Origin: Bacillus sp. KH172YL63
GTDB taxonomy: Bacteria; Bacillota; Bacilli; Bacillales; Bacillaceae_B
Assembly: GCF_011398925.1 (NCBI RefSeq)
Contig: NZ_AP022842.1
Coordinates: 1,910,001 to 1,974,000 of the forward strand
Direction: 5' to 3'
Length of the DNA stretch: 64,000 nt
Positions 9,113 through 18,319 of the stretch are shown one piece after another; within the stretch, counting starts at the first letter, position 1, and each line of letters opens with the position of its first letter. The translations under genes were made by a program, and so were the position numbers. The notes below the pieces were generated by a model that had not been told where the DNA came from, did no database searches, and saw only the letters and a program-made list of their open reading frames with translations.

Positions 9113-9136
9113 AGTCTTATAGAGGGGATGTTCGGT

Positions 9137-10057
9137 TTGGATATACATGGTTATCGGGTAGGTGAGGAGGTTTTGCGCTCTTGGGGGGAGAGGCTGGTCC
9201 CTGAGGTGGAGTGGTTTTATTTTGATGAGGAAATCGAGGGGATCGGCGCAATGGAGGAGACAGCATCTCTTGATTACCTGCGGGATGTGCCTCTTGATAT
9301 CCGTACTTCATATTGCACGTGGGCAATAAGTGAAAGGGCCCGCTTCTTCACTAAGATGGAGCCGGAGAGCTTTGCAGTGTTACAGCAGGAACTGAAGGAT
9401 CAAATCCTAAAGAAGCAGTGGGAGCTGGGCAGGGGGCTGGTCTTCAAAAAAGATGAGCTTTATGAATGGCTCGGTACCGAAAGGCTGGATACACCGGTCA
9501 CGATCCTCGATTCAGGGGAAGAAGTCATCCTCCTGCACCGCCTGCTGTGGGAATCGCTTCCTAAGAGGGCCCAACACTCGTTTCTGTTAAACTATTGCGC
9601 AATGTGGATAAAGGACAGGTCACGTAAGGCAACAATGTCTGAAGAAGATGTGAATGAGATTTTCCTGGCCACCCCTCATCTTCGGGATATGATTGATGCA
9701 TTCCCCCTCGAGAATGGACCTAACTGCTTGGCCGCTGTTGCAACAGCACTATCCGGCAACCGTACATATAAGGATCAATGGATGATGAGCGTAGAATTTA
9801 TGGGAATACTTCATAACGAAGGCTATCATTCAACCGATTCGAAGCACCCAAGGCGAGGGGATGTCCTGGTCTGGTACACTCAAGACAGGACAGCGGTGCA
9901 TGCAGCATACGTCCTTACCCCTGATTATGTCTTTAACAAGCATGGACAGACAATGTTCAATCCTTGGCAGCTCCTGTCGGTTGAAGAAGTGTTATCCGCG
10001 TGGAACCAACCTGATCTCGTATGTGTCATATACCGGAAGAAAAGCAGGGGAACATAA
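9137..10057 (+). CDS. Unknown protein with a possible papain/NlpC-like C-terminal domain
   Basis: I do not recognise this 306-residue protein. Its C-terminal third looks like a papain/NlpC fold: a candidate nucleophile Cys in GPNCLAAVATAL (about residue 195), the strand GDVLVWY, a His in AVHAAYVL and a later Asn/His segment VFNKHGQ. The N-terminal two thirds are charged, mixed-helix sequence without a clear family. The TTG at 9137 is 9 bases after AGAGGGG; an ATG at 9128 abuts that ribosome site, and a still longer frame runs into the REP repeat. No signal peptide is seen, so it is probably cytoplasmic. Catalytic activity is a guess. Confidence 0.7.
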   Translation: MDIHGYRVGEEVLRSWGERLVPEVEWFYFDEEIEGIGAMEETASLDYLRDVPLDIRTSYCTWAISERARFFTKMEPESFAVLQQELKDQILKKQWELGRGLVFKKDELYEWLGTERLDTPVTILDSGEEVILLHRLLWESLPKRAQHSFLLNYCAMWIKDRSRKATMSEEDVNEIFLATPHLRDMIDAFPLENGPNCLAAVATALSGNRTYKDQWMMSVEFMGILHNEGYHSTDSKHPRRGDVLVWYTQDRTAVHAAYVLTPDYVFNKHGQTMFNPWQLLSVEEVLSAWNQPDLVCVIYRKKSRGT

Positions 10058-10059
10058 AA

Positions 10060-10096
10060 GGGAGGAGTGTTGTATTGTCAACACTCCTCCCTTTCT
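10060..10096. terminator. Terminator between convergent genes
   Basis: GGGAGGAGTGTTG and CAACACTCCTCCC form a 13-bp stem over a short loop, followed by TTTCTT. It lies between the unknown gene and the converging SET-domain gene. Confidence 0.85.
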
Positions 10097-10134
10097 TGTG
10101 CGGTCATTCCCTCAGCGCTTTTTATCTGAACGAA

Positions 10135-10527
10135 TTATTCTTCCTCGTTTTTATCTTTATTGAACCAAAGTGGCTCGTCATTATCCACTTCTCCATTATA
10201 GTTAATGAGCAACTCTTCGCCGGCTTTGATGTCTGTGTATGCATAAAAGTCGAAAGTGTGGTTGTCAAAATTAATGTCATAAACCGTATTCGGTGTATAT
10301 GAGTGGTTAAACAGCATGCCGTATCCTAGTAAAAGGGCGGTGTGGTTGATTCCATATTCGAATACATAATCCGCCAGGAAAGTCTTCTCGATATGTTCAT
10401 GCTCTTCATTTGGATAAGGGATGACTGGTGCTTCATGAACCAGCTCACCTTTTGCAATATCTCTTTTAGCAAAAACGCCGCGATTCAAGTCACCATCGCT
10501 GAGAGATGAAATTTTTACTTCGATCAT
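10135..10527 (-). CDS. SET-domain protein, putative lysine methyltransferase
   Basis: A 130-residue protein made almost only of a SET domain: RGVFAKRDIAKGELV near the start, the signature NHSYTPN (about 74-80) and GEELLINYNGE near 103-113, with a highly acidic tail. SET enzymes transfer a methyl group from SAM to lysines. Single-domain bacterial versions are known, but their targets mostly are not. The start has AAGAAGGTGG upstream. It is monocistronic on the minus strand, separated from dacA by about 100 bases. Confidence 0.85.
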   Translation of the reverse strand: MIEVKISSLSDGDLNRGVFAKRDIAKGELVHEAPVIPYPNEEHEHIEKTFLADYVFEYGINHTALLLGYGMLFNHSYTPNTVYDINFDNHTFDFYAYTDIKAGEELLINYNGEVDNDEPLWFNKDKNEEE

Positions 10528-10626
10528 TATGCCACCTTCTTTCTAAATCCTCTAACTTAGTAAGCTTGACACGAAAAGGTAAGAAAAGCAACCGGAAATC
10601 ATGGTAAATCATATTTATACGGGGGT

Positions 10627-11937
10627 TTAAAATATATTCTCGAAGAAATCCTGGATTCCACGGGCACTGCGAACGAACCAGCTTGCTTTTTCTACTGTTT
10701 CTGCAGCGTAGACATCCAACTTATATGAAGTTTCTTTTTTATCAAAAATGTATTCTTCCGCCACCGGAATGTCGATGACCAGTTCCCCGATTTTTTCACC
10801 TTTTTCTATCGGTGCTTTTAGCGAGCCTTCTTCATCGACTTTGTCAGGATCCATTTTCAGATTCGTTTTGACGCTGGCTGCCTCCTGTTTTCCAAGCCTG
10901 ATGGAAAGAGGCTTGTCTACTTTCAAGCTTATTTCCTGCTTCACCCCGTCCGGTACCGGCAGTTTATGATTATTTTTATCAAGAGATTCCAACCCATACT
11001 TGACGGTTTTGAACTCGTTGAATCCATAATCAAGCAGCTCTTTCGTTTGAAGAAATCTTTCCCGGCTGCTCGGTTCCCCGTCATCATCCTTGGCATCCAA
11101 TATGACGGAAATATACCGGACGCCATCCCGCATGGCCGTCCCGGTGAAAGTCGAGCCTGCAAATGGGGTCGTGCCCGTTTTCAGGCCGTCTGCTCCCTGA
11201 TAATAATAGGATTTCCCTTTTAAGAGACCGTTCGTGTTTTTCATCACCAGTTCTTCATTCGTTCCCGGCCTGAATACCTTTGAAGACAAGCTGGACGTCT
11301 CGAGTACTTCAGGGAAGTCATGGATGAGATAATAGGCCAGTGTGGCCATATCTTCCGCCGACACCATGTTTTCATCAGTCACTTTTGTCCCTTCGGGGAA
11401 CATCCCGAGCATATCGTAATTACTCAGACCTGACGCATTCACAAACTGATAATGCTCAAATCCCAGTTCCTCTGCTTTCCGATTCATCTTCTTGACAAAT
11501 TCCCCTTCGGAACCTGCCACCACTTCAGAGAGGGCGATTGCGGCACCGTTCCCCGATTTAATGACCATGGCGTCATATAATTCTCTCACCGTATACTCTT
11601 CACCGGCTCTTAAGGGGACATTGCTTAGTCCGGGGGCATTGGCGAGCTGATAGACTTTCTCGCTCACTTTATACTTTTGCTCCCAATTGATTTTTCCTTC
11701 TTCGATGGCTTCTAACACAAGATATTCAGTCATCATTTTCGTCATGCTGGCAATCCCCAGCATCTCATCTTCATGTTCACTGTAAACGATCTTTCCAGTA
11801 TCTGCTTCCACCAGGATTGCAGCATCAGCATGGATGTCAGGTTTTGTTTTTCCGTGAGCCGTTTGTTGAACGGAAGACATGGCAAGTAGAGATAACATGA
11901 CAACCGACAAGCTTTGCTTCATACTTTTCTTTTTCAA
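10627..11937 (-). CDS. dacA: D-alanyl-D-alanine carboxypeptidase (PBP5-like DacA)
   Basis: A 436-residue penicillin-binding protein of peptidase family S11 that trims the terminal D-Ala of peptidoglycan stem peptides. It has a signal peptide (about 1-29), the catalytic motif SMTK (Ser64, Lys67), SGN (128-130) and KTGTT (253-257), a C-terminal PBP5 beta domain and an amphipathic anchoring helix at the end (WFVRSARGIQDFF). Length and sequence resemble B. subtilis DacA (443 residues). It is divergent from the S66 peptidase gene. Confidence 0.92.
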   Translation of the reverse strand: MKKKSMKQSLSVVMLSLLAMSSVQQTAHGKTKPDIHADAAILVEADTGKIVYSEHEDEMLGIASMTKMMTEYLVLEAIEEGKINWEQKYKVSEKVYQLANAPGLSNVPLRAGEEYTVRELYDAMVIKSGNGAAIALSEVVAGSEGEFVKKMNRKAEELGFEHYQFVNASGLSNYDMLGMFPEGTKVTDENMVSAEDMATLAYYLIHDFPEVLETSSLSSKVFRPGTNEELVMKNTNGLLKGKSYYYQGADGLKTGTTPFAGSTFTGTAMRDGVRYISVILDAKDDDGEPSSRERFLQTKELLDYGFNEFKTVKYGLESLDKNNHKLPVPDGVKQEISLKVDKPLSIRLGKQEAASVKTNLKMDPDKVDEEGSLKAPIEKGEKIGELVIDIPVAEEYIFDKKETSYKLDVYAAETVEKASWFVRSARGIQDFFENIF

Positions 11938-12055
11938 TTCTGTACCTCCATAAAGCCATTGATAGACAACTAAATTATTTTACCATACATTCGCCTCAAC
12001 ATCCCATAACGGGCTGTTCAAATGGAATTCAAACATCATAAATGGTAAAAAATTC

Positions 12056-12084
12056 TTGTTATAGAAAGTGTGTTCTGTTAGAAT
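12056..12084 (+). promoter_or_regulatory. Sigma-A promoter of the S66 peptidase gene
   Basis: TTGTTA (12056-12061) and TAGAAT (12079-12084) are separated by 17 bases, about 30 bases before the start codon. Confidence 0.75.
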
Positions 12085-12112
12085 AGTCTAAATTGTCTGG
12101 GGAGGAAATCAC

Positions 12113-13129
12113 ATGATCACTTATCCAATATTAAAAAAAGATGCAATGGTCGGTGTTACCGCCCCCTCTTCGGGCGTGCCGGATGAATTGCATGGCATCC
12201 TTAAGGAAGCCATCCTCTCTATGGAGAAAAAGGGATATGAAATCAAATGCGGAGAAACGGTGTGGACTCAAAGAAAGGCAAAATCAGCACCCGCAAATAA
12301 GAGGGCAGCCGAGTTAAATCACATGCTTCAGGATGACAATATATCTTTGATTATTCCGCCATGGGGCGGTCAGCTGCTCGTTGAAATATTGGACCACATC
12401 GATTTTGATCTTATTAAGCCTAAATGGATCCTGGGATATTCTGATATTAGTGTGCTATTGCTTGCAGTCACATTAAAAACAGGGATCGCCATCACTGCCC
12501 ACGGAACGAATCTCGTCGATCTGAGAGGGGAGCATAGTGACCAGACGACGGCAGAATGGGAGAATGTCCTTTCTACAAAGGAAGGCGCTTCCGTTACACA
12601 ATATTCTTCCCCGCAGTTTCAAAAAGCGTGGGACCATGAAAGTCCTTCACCCGTTGTATTTCATTTAACCGAACCAACTCATTGGAAAGCGGTCGGGGAT
12701 TCAGCTGTTCAAGTAGAGGGAAGACTGCTAGGCGGCTGCATCGATGTCATCCGGCATCTGATCGGCACTCCATACGGGGATATAGAGGATTTTGTGAACA
12801 TCCATACGGATAACGAAAGAATTCTTTGGTACTTAGAGAATTGTGAGTTATCGAGTGCGGATCTCAGGAGGACGCTGGTACAAATGAAGCTCGCAGGTTG
12901 GTTCGACCAGGCTTCGGGGATCATGTTCGGAAGAAGTGCAGCCAATCATACGGTTGGGGATTACACAGTTGAGGATGTGTATGCAGAGCTCCAGGAAGAA
13001 TTAAACATTCCCGTCCTTTACGATATCGATTGTGGGCATCAGCCCCCTCAGCTGACCTTCATCAATGGATCATACGGCTGCGTGGAGGTGAAAGACGGAG
13101 AAGGCAGGTTGAAACAAATTTTCAAATAA
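12113..13129 (+). CDS. S66-family LD-carboxypeptidase / MccF-like peptidase
   Basis: A 338-residue member of peptidase family S66, which includes cytoplasmic LD-carboxypeptidase and the microcin C7 immunity peptidase MccF. Seen: the N-terminal GVTAPSSGV strand, the PPWGGQLL loop, nucleophile Ser in LGYSDIS (about 109-115), the later acidic YLENCE segment, and His in CGHQPPQ near 305. The start ATG follows GGGGAGGAAAT. Whether it recycles murein peptides or detoxifies peptide-nucleotides cannot be told from sequence. Confidence 0.87.
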   Translation: MITYPILKKDAMVGVTAPSSGVPDELHGILKEAILSMEKKGYEIKCGETVWTQRKAKSAPANKRAAELNHMLQDDNISLIIPPWGGQLLVEILDHIDFDLIKPKWILGYSDISVLLLAVTLKTGIAITAHGTNLVDLRGEHSDQTTAEWENVLSTKEGASVTQYSSPQFQKAWDHESPSPVVFHLTEPTHWKAVGDSAVQVEGRLLGGCIDVIRHLIGTPYGDIEDFVNIHTDNERILWYLENCELSSADLRRTLVQMKLAGWFDQASGIMFGRSAANHTVGDYTVEDVYAELQEELNIPVLYDIDCGHQPPQLTFINGSYGCVEVKDGEGRLKQIFK

Positions 13130-13204
13130 ATGATTTCGAACATACTAAGTATCCAGCAATTGTTCCTTGCTATCTACGAATATATCGAAAAGGAGCTATG
13201 TACT

Positions 13205-14107
13205 ATGAAAGCAAACATCATGAAAGTCCGAGGTAAGGGAATTCATGTCGAAACATACGGCTCAAATCTTCACCCTGCACTGCTTTATTTACACGGCGGA
13301 CCTGGGGAAAGCTGTTATGACTTTACTTTCCATCAGCGTGAACGCTTAGCCGACAGCCTCTTTCTTGTCGCCATCGACCAGAGGGGCGTATGCCGTTCAG
13401 AAGCAATCATGGAAGGGGAAGCTTTTGGCTTTGACGATTTGATAGAAGACTGTGAAGCACTTAAGGAAGAACTGGGGATCGAAAAATGGTCTGTACTTGG
13501 TCATTCCTTTGGTGGTTTCCTGGCACTCGCATATGTACAGAAATATCCTGAAAGCATCCAAAAAGTTATTTTCGAATGCCCTACATTCGACTTTGCACTG
13601 ACTTCAAAAGGGCTTCTCAAGAAAACGGCTGACCTGTTTGGGAAATATGATATGCCCAAGCTTAAGGAGGAAGCGCTGCGTTTAGTTGAAAAGGAAATGT
13701 CCCCCAGGGAATTCACTGAAACCTATATGAAGCTAAGTGATGAATTGGGGGAAAACAGGATGGAAATCTATACCCATTGCTTTGACAACCCGACCGATTA
13801 TCACCTGATGTATACGGATGAAGAGTGGGATCGTTACTATGACCGGTCCGATCATCATTACGTGCTGTTACGGGAGGAGGGCTTTATTTTCAACAGTTTA
13901 TTAGACTCATTGAAACACATCGAAAACCCTATGCTGCTTTTAACAGGCGAATATGATCCGGTTACATGTGCTGAACATATCTCATGCTTTAAAAGGGATG
14001 CAAGAAATGGTGAGGTCATACACTTCCGGCACAGCGGCCATACGCCTCACTATGAAGAAGCAGACAGGTTTAGAGATGTAGTAAAGGATTATGTAATGGA
14101 AAGATGA
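13205..14107 (+). CDS. Alpha/beta hydrolase, proline iminopeptidase-like
   Basis: A 300-residue S33-type alpha/beta hydrolase. It shows the oxyanion motif LHGGPG, the DQRG element, a nucleophile elbow GHSFGG, the acid in GEYDPVT and the catalytic His in SGHTPH. ATG 13205 is chosen because AAAAGGAG (13188-13194) lies about 10 bases upstream; an in-frame ATG at 13130 directly after the S66 stop lacks such a site. It is probably co-transcribed with the S66 gene. Substrate unknown; an aminopeptidase or ester hydrolase is likely. Confidence 0.85.
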   Translation: MKANIMKVRGKGIHVETYGSNLHPALLYLHGGPGESCYDFTFHQRERLADSLFLVAIDQRGVCRSEAIMEGEAFGFDDLIEDCEALKEELGIEKWSVLGHSFGGFLALAYVQKYPESIQKVIFECPTFDFALTSKGLLKKTADLFGKYDMPKLKEEALRLVEKEMSPREFTETYMKLSDELGENRMEIYTHCFDNPTDYHLMYTDEEWDRYYDRSDHHYVLLREEGFIFNSLLDSLKHIENPMLLLTGEYDPVTCAEHISCFKRDARNGEVIHFRHSGHTPHYEEADRFRDVVKDYVMER

Positions 14108-14132
14108 TGAAGAGTGAAGGGGTGGGCTGAAC

Positions 14133-14678
14133 GTGTTTACATATCGGATTAATGAAGAGTTAGCATTACGCTTACTTGAAGAACGGGATGCTGAAAGGAT
14201 GTACGAACTTATAGACGGTTCCCGCCAATATTTGCAGCAATGGCTGCCATGGGTGGCGGGGACTAAGGCTCCGGAAGACTCAAGGGAGTTCATCAAAGGA
14301 ACCCGTCTCGGTTTTGCACAGTACAATAGTTTGACGGCGGGAATCATTTTCCGCGATGAATTAGTGGGTGTTGCAGGTTTCAATGAACTGGACTGGTCCA
14401 ATCAGGCGGCATCCATCGGCTATTGGCTTGGAGAAGGGTACCAGGGGAAGGGGATCATGACCACCGTGACCAGGGAATTGATTCAATATGGATTCAAGAC
14501 GCTTAAATTGAATAGAATCGAAATAAGAGCGGCAGAATTCAACCATCGCAGTCGTGCAATCCCTGAAAGGCTTGGTTTCAAAGAAGAAGGGAAACTCAGG
14601 CAAAAGGAACAAATCCATGATCGCTATGTTGATCACGTTGTCTATGGAATGCTTGCGAAGGAGTGGGAAACTGCATGA
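14133..14678 (+). CDS. GNAT acetyltransferase, RimJ/RimL type
   Basis: A 181-residue GNAT acetyltransferase with the acetyl-CoA loop GYWLGEGYQGKGIMT and the following NRIEIRAAEFNHRSRAIPERLGF, typical of the ribosomal-protein N-acetyltransferase branch. The GTG start follows AAGGGGTGGG. It overlaps the next gene by four bases, so the two are translationally coupled. The substrate is unknown. Confidence 0.87.
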   Translation: MFTYRINEELALRLLEERDAERMYELIDGSRQYLQQWLPWVAGTKAPEDSREFIKGTRLGFAQYNSLTAGIIFRDELVGVAGFNELDWSNQAASIGYWLGEGYQGKGIMTTVTRELIQYGFKTLKLNRIEIRAAEFNHRSRAIPERLGFKEEGKLRQKEQIHDRYVDHVVYGMLAKEWETA

Positions 14679-15706
14679 TCGGCGAAAAATCTCGTGCTTT
14701 TTCAGATCTGATTACATGGGTGGAAGACATAAAAAGGAAAAATAAAAGTTCAGCTTCTGCCCTATATATTGTGAAAGACGGAGAAGTTCTGCTGGAGCAT
14801 TACAGCGGCAATCATTCCCATGACCCGCATGCACGACCTGTCACTGCAAGCTCTCAATTCAATATCGCCTCAGCCCGCAAGAGTTATTTAGGACTTGCTA
14901 TTGCATTCGCCCTTTATGATCGTCATATCCATCACCTTGACGAACCTATCCTCAAGTTTCTTCCGGAATTGGACAGGGATGTCATGAGGGATACAACCAT
15001 CCGTCATCTTGCGACTCATTCACACGGCCTTGATAGAGATGAAAGTGGAACCATTTACAGGCAATTCAAAGCCGGCACGGGCTGGGCTTATCATAATATC
15101 GGAGTTGAACTCCTGACCATACTGATTCAAAGGTTATACGGAATTGATTTTCCAAGTCTCCTTGAAGAAAGGGTATTTAGTCAGATGGAATTCAAAGAAA
15201 CCGGCTGGAGGACAGAGAAAACCGATCATCTTGTAGACATCATCGATGAGTGGGATCAACCTTCTTTGTCGGGCCTTGGAAGTACTGCCGATGGAAGCGA
15301 CAGAAATCTTTTCGTTTCCGCCCGGGAACTTGCCCTGTGGGGAGAACTGCACCTGAACGAAGGCAGGATGCACGGAAGACAAATCGTACCGGTGGAAGTA
15401 ATCAAGCTTGCAACATCGATTCAGAATGTGCGCTGCAACGATCCGGCGCTCCCAGACAACGGTCTTTTCTGGTACGTCCAAGATCTGCCCCGTGAACGGA
15501 GTGAAATAGGGGAGCGGGTGCCAAAGGGTTCTTATCAAATATTGGGCGTCACCGGCCCCACGATACTGGTAATTCCATCAATGGGTGTCGTTGTCGCAAA
15601 AATGTACAATAAGAGGTACAACTATGGCGGGGAAGGATATCTACACTACCTCCGTGAGTTCAGCAATAAAGTGGCGGACCTGTTTTCAGCCCCGGGTATC
15701 TCTTGA
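14675..15706 (+). CDS. Serine hydrolase of the beta-lactamase/DD-peptidase fold
   Basis: A 343-residue protein with SARK (the SxxK nucleophile motif, near residue 66) and YHN (the YxN motif, near 139) of the class C beta-lactamase-like esterase/peptidase family. ATG 14675 overlaps the preceding stop (ATGA) and has GAAGGAG upstream; a GTG at 14663 sits too close to that site. No signal peptide is visible, so it is probably a cytoplasmic esterase or peptidase rather than a secreted beta-lactamase. Confidence 0.85.
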   Translation: MIGEKSRAFSDLITWVEDIKRKNKSSASALYIVKDGEVLLEHYSGNHSHDPHARPVTASSQFNIASARKSYLGLAIAFALYDRHIHHLDEPILKFLPELDRDVMRDTTIRHLATHSHGLDRDESGTIYRQFKAGTGWAYHNIGVELLTILIQRLYGIDFPSLLEERVFSQMEFKETGWRTEKTDHLVDIIDEWDQPSLSGLGSTADGSDRNLFVSARELALWGELHLNEGRMHGRQIVPVEVIKLATSIQNVRCNDPALPDNGLFWYVQDLPRERSEIGERVPKGSYQILGVTGPTILVIPSMGVVVAKMYNKRYNYGGEGYLHYLREFSNKVADLFSAPGIS

Positions 15707-15780
15707 CAGGGGACGGCTTTTGTAATTGAAAAATGATCGAGAAATCAGGCATGGCGTATATAATCGTTCTCAAAACGAAT

Positions 15781-15840
15781 AAAAATCCGAATGAACATTC
15801 GACATTCAGTACAAAAGTCGACCGCATTCGGATTTTTTAT
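15781..15840. terminator. Long-loop inverted repeat, possible terminator
   Basis: AAAAATCCGAATG (15781-15793) pairs with CATTCGGATTTTT (15825-15837) across a 31-base loop that itself repeats CATTCG. A T-rich stretch follows. It could end transcription from both sides between convergent genes. Confidence 0.55.
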
Positions 15841-15914
15841 TGTTCTTTCTGAAAGATGTTCAGCGGTTTTCAGGTTTTTGAAAGGCGCAGGTAGGATCAG
15901 GAAGGAACCATCCC

Positions 15915-15970
15915 ACGCTGCAATCAACCGTATCTCGCTTGTCTAAAGGTTTAAAAGCAACAATGTTTCC
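15915..15970. repeat. Fragment of the large dispersed repeat
   Basis: CGCTGCAATCAACCG at 15916, followed by a CGCTTGTC-type tail and AACAATGTTTCC, matches the right edge and flank of the large inverted repeat at 43058-43303 (same core at 43291 and 43425). It looks like a decayed solo end. Confidence 0.65.
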
Positions 15971-15977
15971 AACACCC

Positions 15978-16481
15978 TTATAAAAATAATACCATCAGCT
16001 CTTCATCAAAGTATTCATCATTATATTTCATTGCTCTCTTTTCTGTACCATACGGCTTGAATCCGCATGACAGGTATAGACCCCTTGCACTTTCATTGCT
16101 CGTTACGACTGTTATGGACAGCTGTTCGATGCCTTCGATTTCTTTAGATAAAGCGATGGCTGCATCCATCAGCTTCCTGGCAACACCTTTTCCACGATAT
16201 GCAGGGCTTACATACATGGCATAAACGGATGCTTTATGGCGCATTTTTAGTGGGGCTTCCCGGACCAGGGTCACTGTCCCGGCTAATTGTCCATGAAACC
16301 AACAGCCAAATGTATGACTTTCCGGATCTTGTAATCTTTTAGAAACGGTACCGATGGGATCTGGACGTTTGATCGCTTCTTCATAGCTGCCTGCAAAGCT
16401 CGCCGGGCTATCCTGCAACATTTGGAGGCGAAGCGCCCAGTATGCCTCTGCATGACTGACATCCAACAATTTAATTTCCAT
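15978..16481 (-). CDS. GNAT-family N-acetyltransferase
   Basis: A 167-residue GNAT enzyme. The acetyl-CoA binding segment is AMYVSPAYRGKGVARKLMDAA, followed by SITVVTSNESARGLYLSCGF, typical of small-molecule or peptide acetyltransferases. The ATG at 16481 is preferred because GAAGGTC lies 7-8 bases upstream; a longer frame from 16508 would contain that site. It is monocistronic on the minus strand. The substrate is unknown. Confidence 0.85.
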   Translation of the reverse strand: MEIKLLDVSHAEAYWALRLQMLQDSPASFAGSYEEAIKRPDPIGTVSKRLQDPESHTFGCWFHGQLAGTVTLVREAPLKMRHKASVYAMYVSPAYRGKGVARKLMDAAIALSKEIEGIEQLSITVVTSNESARGLYLSCGFKPYGTEKRAMKYNDEYFDEELMVLFL

Positions 16482-16602
16482 TATTTTCTGACCTTCTTTC
16501 ACTTCCATGATATGATAGGGGAAACATTATATGATCTAAACAACAATGTTCGACATAAATAAGGGAAACCCTTTATTTCACCGGATTATGGGAGGGAACG
16601 GA

Positions 16603-17058
16603 ATGAAGAATTGCTTAGGCTGCAGTCTTGCCCATGAGAAAGAGAATGTTTACGTCATATATGAGGATCAATATATCACCTGCATCCTCGACCACATCCC
16701 CCATCATCCTGGGCATACGCTGATCCTTCCAAAGAAGCATAAAGAGGAAGTGACCGAATTCACTGACGCTGAAAGTTTATCAATCATGAAAGCTTCACAG
16801 CTCATATCACGTGTGATTCACACTTTATATGAACCGAAAGGCATCACGATTTGCCAAAATGGAGGCGTATTCAGTGATTTAAATCATTATCATATGCATG
16901 TGGTCCCAAGAAATGAGGAAGAAGCGCTTTTTGGTGAATTGTTTTACGGGAATGGCGAAATAATCGAACCTTTTGAAACACTGAAAGAAACGCATGAAAA
17001 GATGAAGAACTGCATCAATACAATGCTGGAAGAGGAGCCATACAATGACTATACATAA
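16603..17058 (+). CDS. HIT-family nucleotide hydrolase/transferase
   Basis: A 151-residue histidine-triad protein. The C-terminal HYHMHVVPR carries the HxHxH active-site motif, and an N-terminal pair of cysteines (CLGC) may bind zinc as in many Firmicute HIT proteins. The start follows GGGAGGG at 16590; the upstream ATG at 16546 has no ribosome site. It overlaps ampS by 14 bases. HIT enzymes cleave nucleoside phosphoramidates or dinucleotides; the specific substrate is not evident. Confidence 0.88.
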   Translation: MKNCLGCSLAHEKENVYVIYEDQYITCILDHIPHHPGHTLILPKKHKEEVTEFTDAESLSIMKASQLISRVIHTLYEPKGITICQNGGVFSDLNHYHMHVVPRNEEEALFGELFYGNGEIIEPFETLKETHEKMKNCINTMLEEEPYNDYT

Positions 17059-18286
17059 AGATTTGCATGAAAAAATGAAGAAATATGCCGAACTGGCAGT
17101 GAAAGTCGGAGTCAATGTGCAGCCTGATCAGCCTTTGTGGATTTCTGCACAGCTTGGTTCCGAAGATTTCGTTCGGCTGGTGGTGAAAGAGGCATATGCT
17201 GCGGGAGCAAGGACGGTACATGTTCAATGGACCGATGAAGAAATTCTCCGGACACATTACGAAATGGCACCGTTTGATGCTTTCTACGAATTTCCAAGCT
17301 GGCTGGCAGCTGCCCATGAATGGGTGGTGGATGTCAACGGGGCATTTCTTCAGATTGAAGCCAATGATCCCGACCTGCTCAAGGGCATCGACCCGGACAG
17401 GATCCTGAACTACGAAAGGGCAACAGGGGATGCGCTCGATCGCTTTTATGAAGCGATCGAAGAGGATCAGATCAGCTGGTCGGTCGTCGCCATACCTTCA
17501 AAGAAGTGGGCCGATAAAGTGTTTCCAGACCTTCCTGAATCAGATCGCATCGACCGTCTATGGGACCGGATTTTCACATCCGTGCGCATCGATCAAAAAG
17601 ATCCGATCGCCGCATGGCAATCCCATATCCAAACCTTGACCAACAGGGCGTCCCAGCTTAATTCCCTAAAGCTTCGGAGCCTTCATTACCAATCTGAAGG
17701 GACGGACCTCAAAGTGGACCTTCATGAAGATCATTTATGGCTGACGGGTGCCAGTAAAACCCCTCAAGGTGCTCGTTTCATTGCCAATATGCCGACGGAG
17801 GAAGTATATACAGTCCCGGTGAAGACGGGAGTCAACGGTGTCGTAACGAACACGAAACCACTCGCATACAGCGGGAACGTCATTGACGACTTCACTTTGA
17901 CATTCGTTGACGGGCAGATCACAGAAGTTACAGCAGGGGAAGGAGAAGATCTCTTGAAGAAACTGATTGATACAGATGAAGGAGCTTCCTACCTGGGAGA
18001 AGTTGCACTGGTGCCTCATCACTCGCCGATTTCAGATTCAGGTGTCCTCTTCTTTCAGACGTTATTTGATGAAAATGCATCAAATCATTTGGCCATCGGC
18101 TCTTCCTACCCTACATGTATAAAGGATGGCAAAACCTTAACTGATGAAGAGCGGGAAGAAAAAGGGCTGAATGACAGCGTGGTTCATGAGGACTTCATGA
18201 TCGGGTCAGAGCATATGAACATCGACGGCGTCTGTGAAGATGGAAGCAGGGTTGCCATCTTCAGGAATGGAAATTGGGCCATTTAA
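17045..18286 (+). CDS. ampS: M29-family aminopeptidase (AmpS-like)
   Basis: A 413-residue thermophilic-type metalloaminopeptidase of family M29, close to B. subtilis AmpS. The C-terminal metal site is seen in GEVALVPHHSPI, LFDENASNHLAIGSSYP and GSEHMNIDG, supplying Glu and His ligands for two metal ions. The conserved GTDLKVDL strand is present near residue 219. The ATG lies within the HIT gene with GAGGAGCC upstream. It is cytoplasmic and removes N-terminal residues from peptides. Confidence 0.9.
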   Translation: MTIHKDLHEKMKKYAELAVKVGVNVQPDQPLWISAQLGSEDFVRLVVKEAYAAGARTVHVQWTDEEILRTHYEMAPFDAFYEFPSWLAAAHEWVVDVNGAFLQIEANDPDLLKGIDPDRILNYERATGDALDRFYEAIEEDQISWSVVAIPSKKWADKVFPDLPESDRIDRLWDRIFTSVRIDQKDPIAAWQSHIQTLTNRASQLNSLKLRSLHYQSEGTDLKVDLHEDHLWLTGASKTPQGARFIANMPTEEVYTVPVKTGVNGVVTNTKPLAYSGNVIDDFTLTFVDGQITEVTAGEGEDLLKKLIDTDEGASYLGEVALVPHHSPISDSGVLFFQTLFDENASNHLAIGSSYPTCIKDGKTLTDEEREEKGLNDSVVHEDFMIGSEHMNIDGVCEDGSRVAIFRNGNWAI

Positions 18287-18319
18287 CCTGCATTTAGCTG
18301 AAAGAAAGGGAGTGGCAAC

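Noticed and set aside
15705..15725. GGGGACGGC as another repeat arm
   Set aside because: Only seven bases resemble the core and no partner arm is found nearby.
17697..17712. Copy of the GGGACGGACCTC repeat core inside ampS
   Set aside because: The bases encode GTDLK, part of the conserved GTDLKVDL strand of M29 peptidases, and there is no inverted partner. The match is coincidental.
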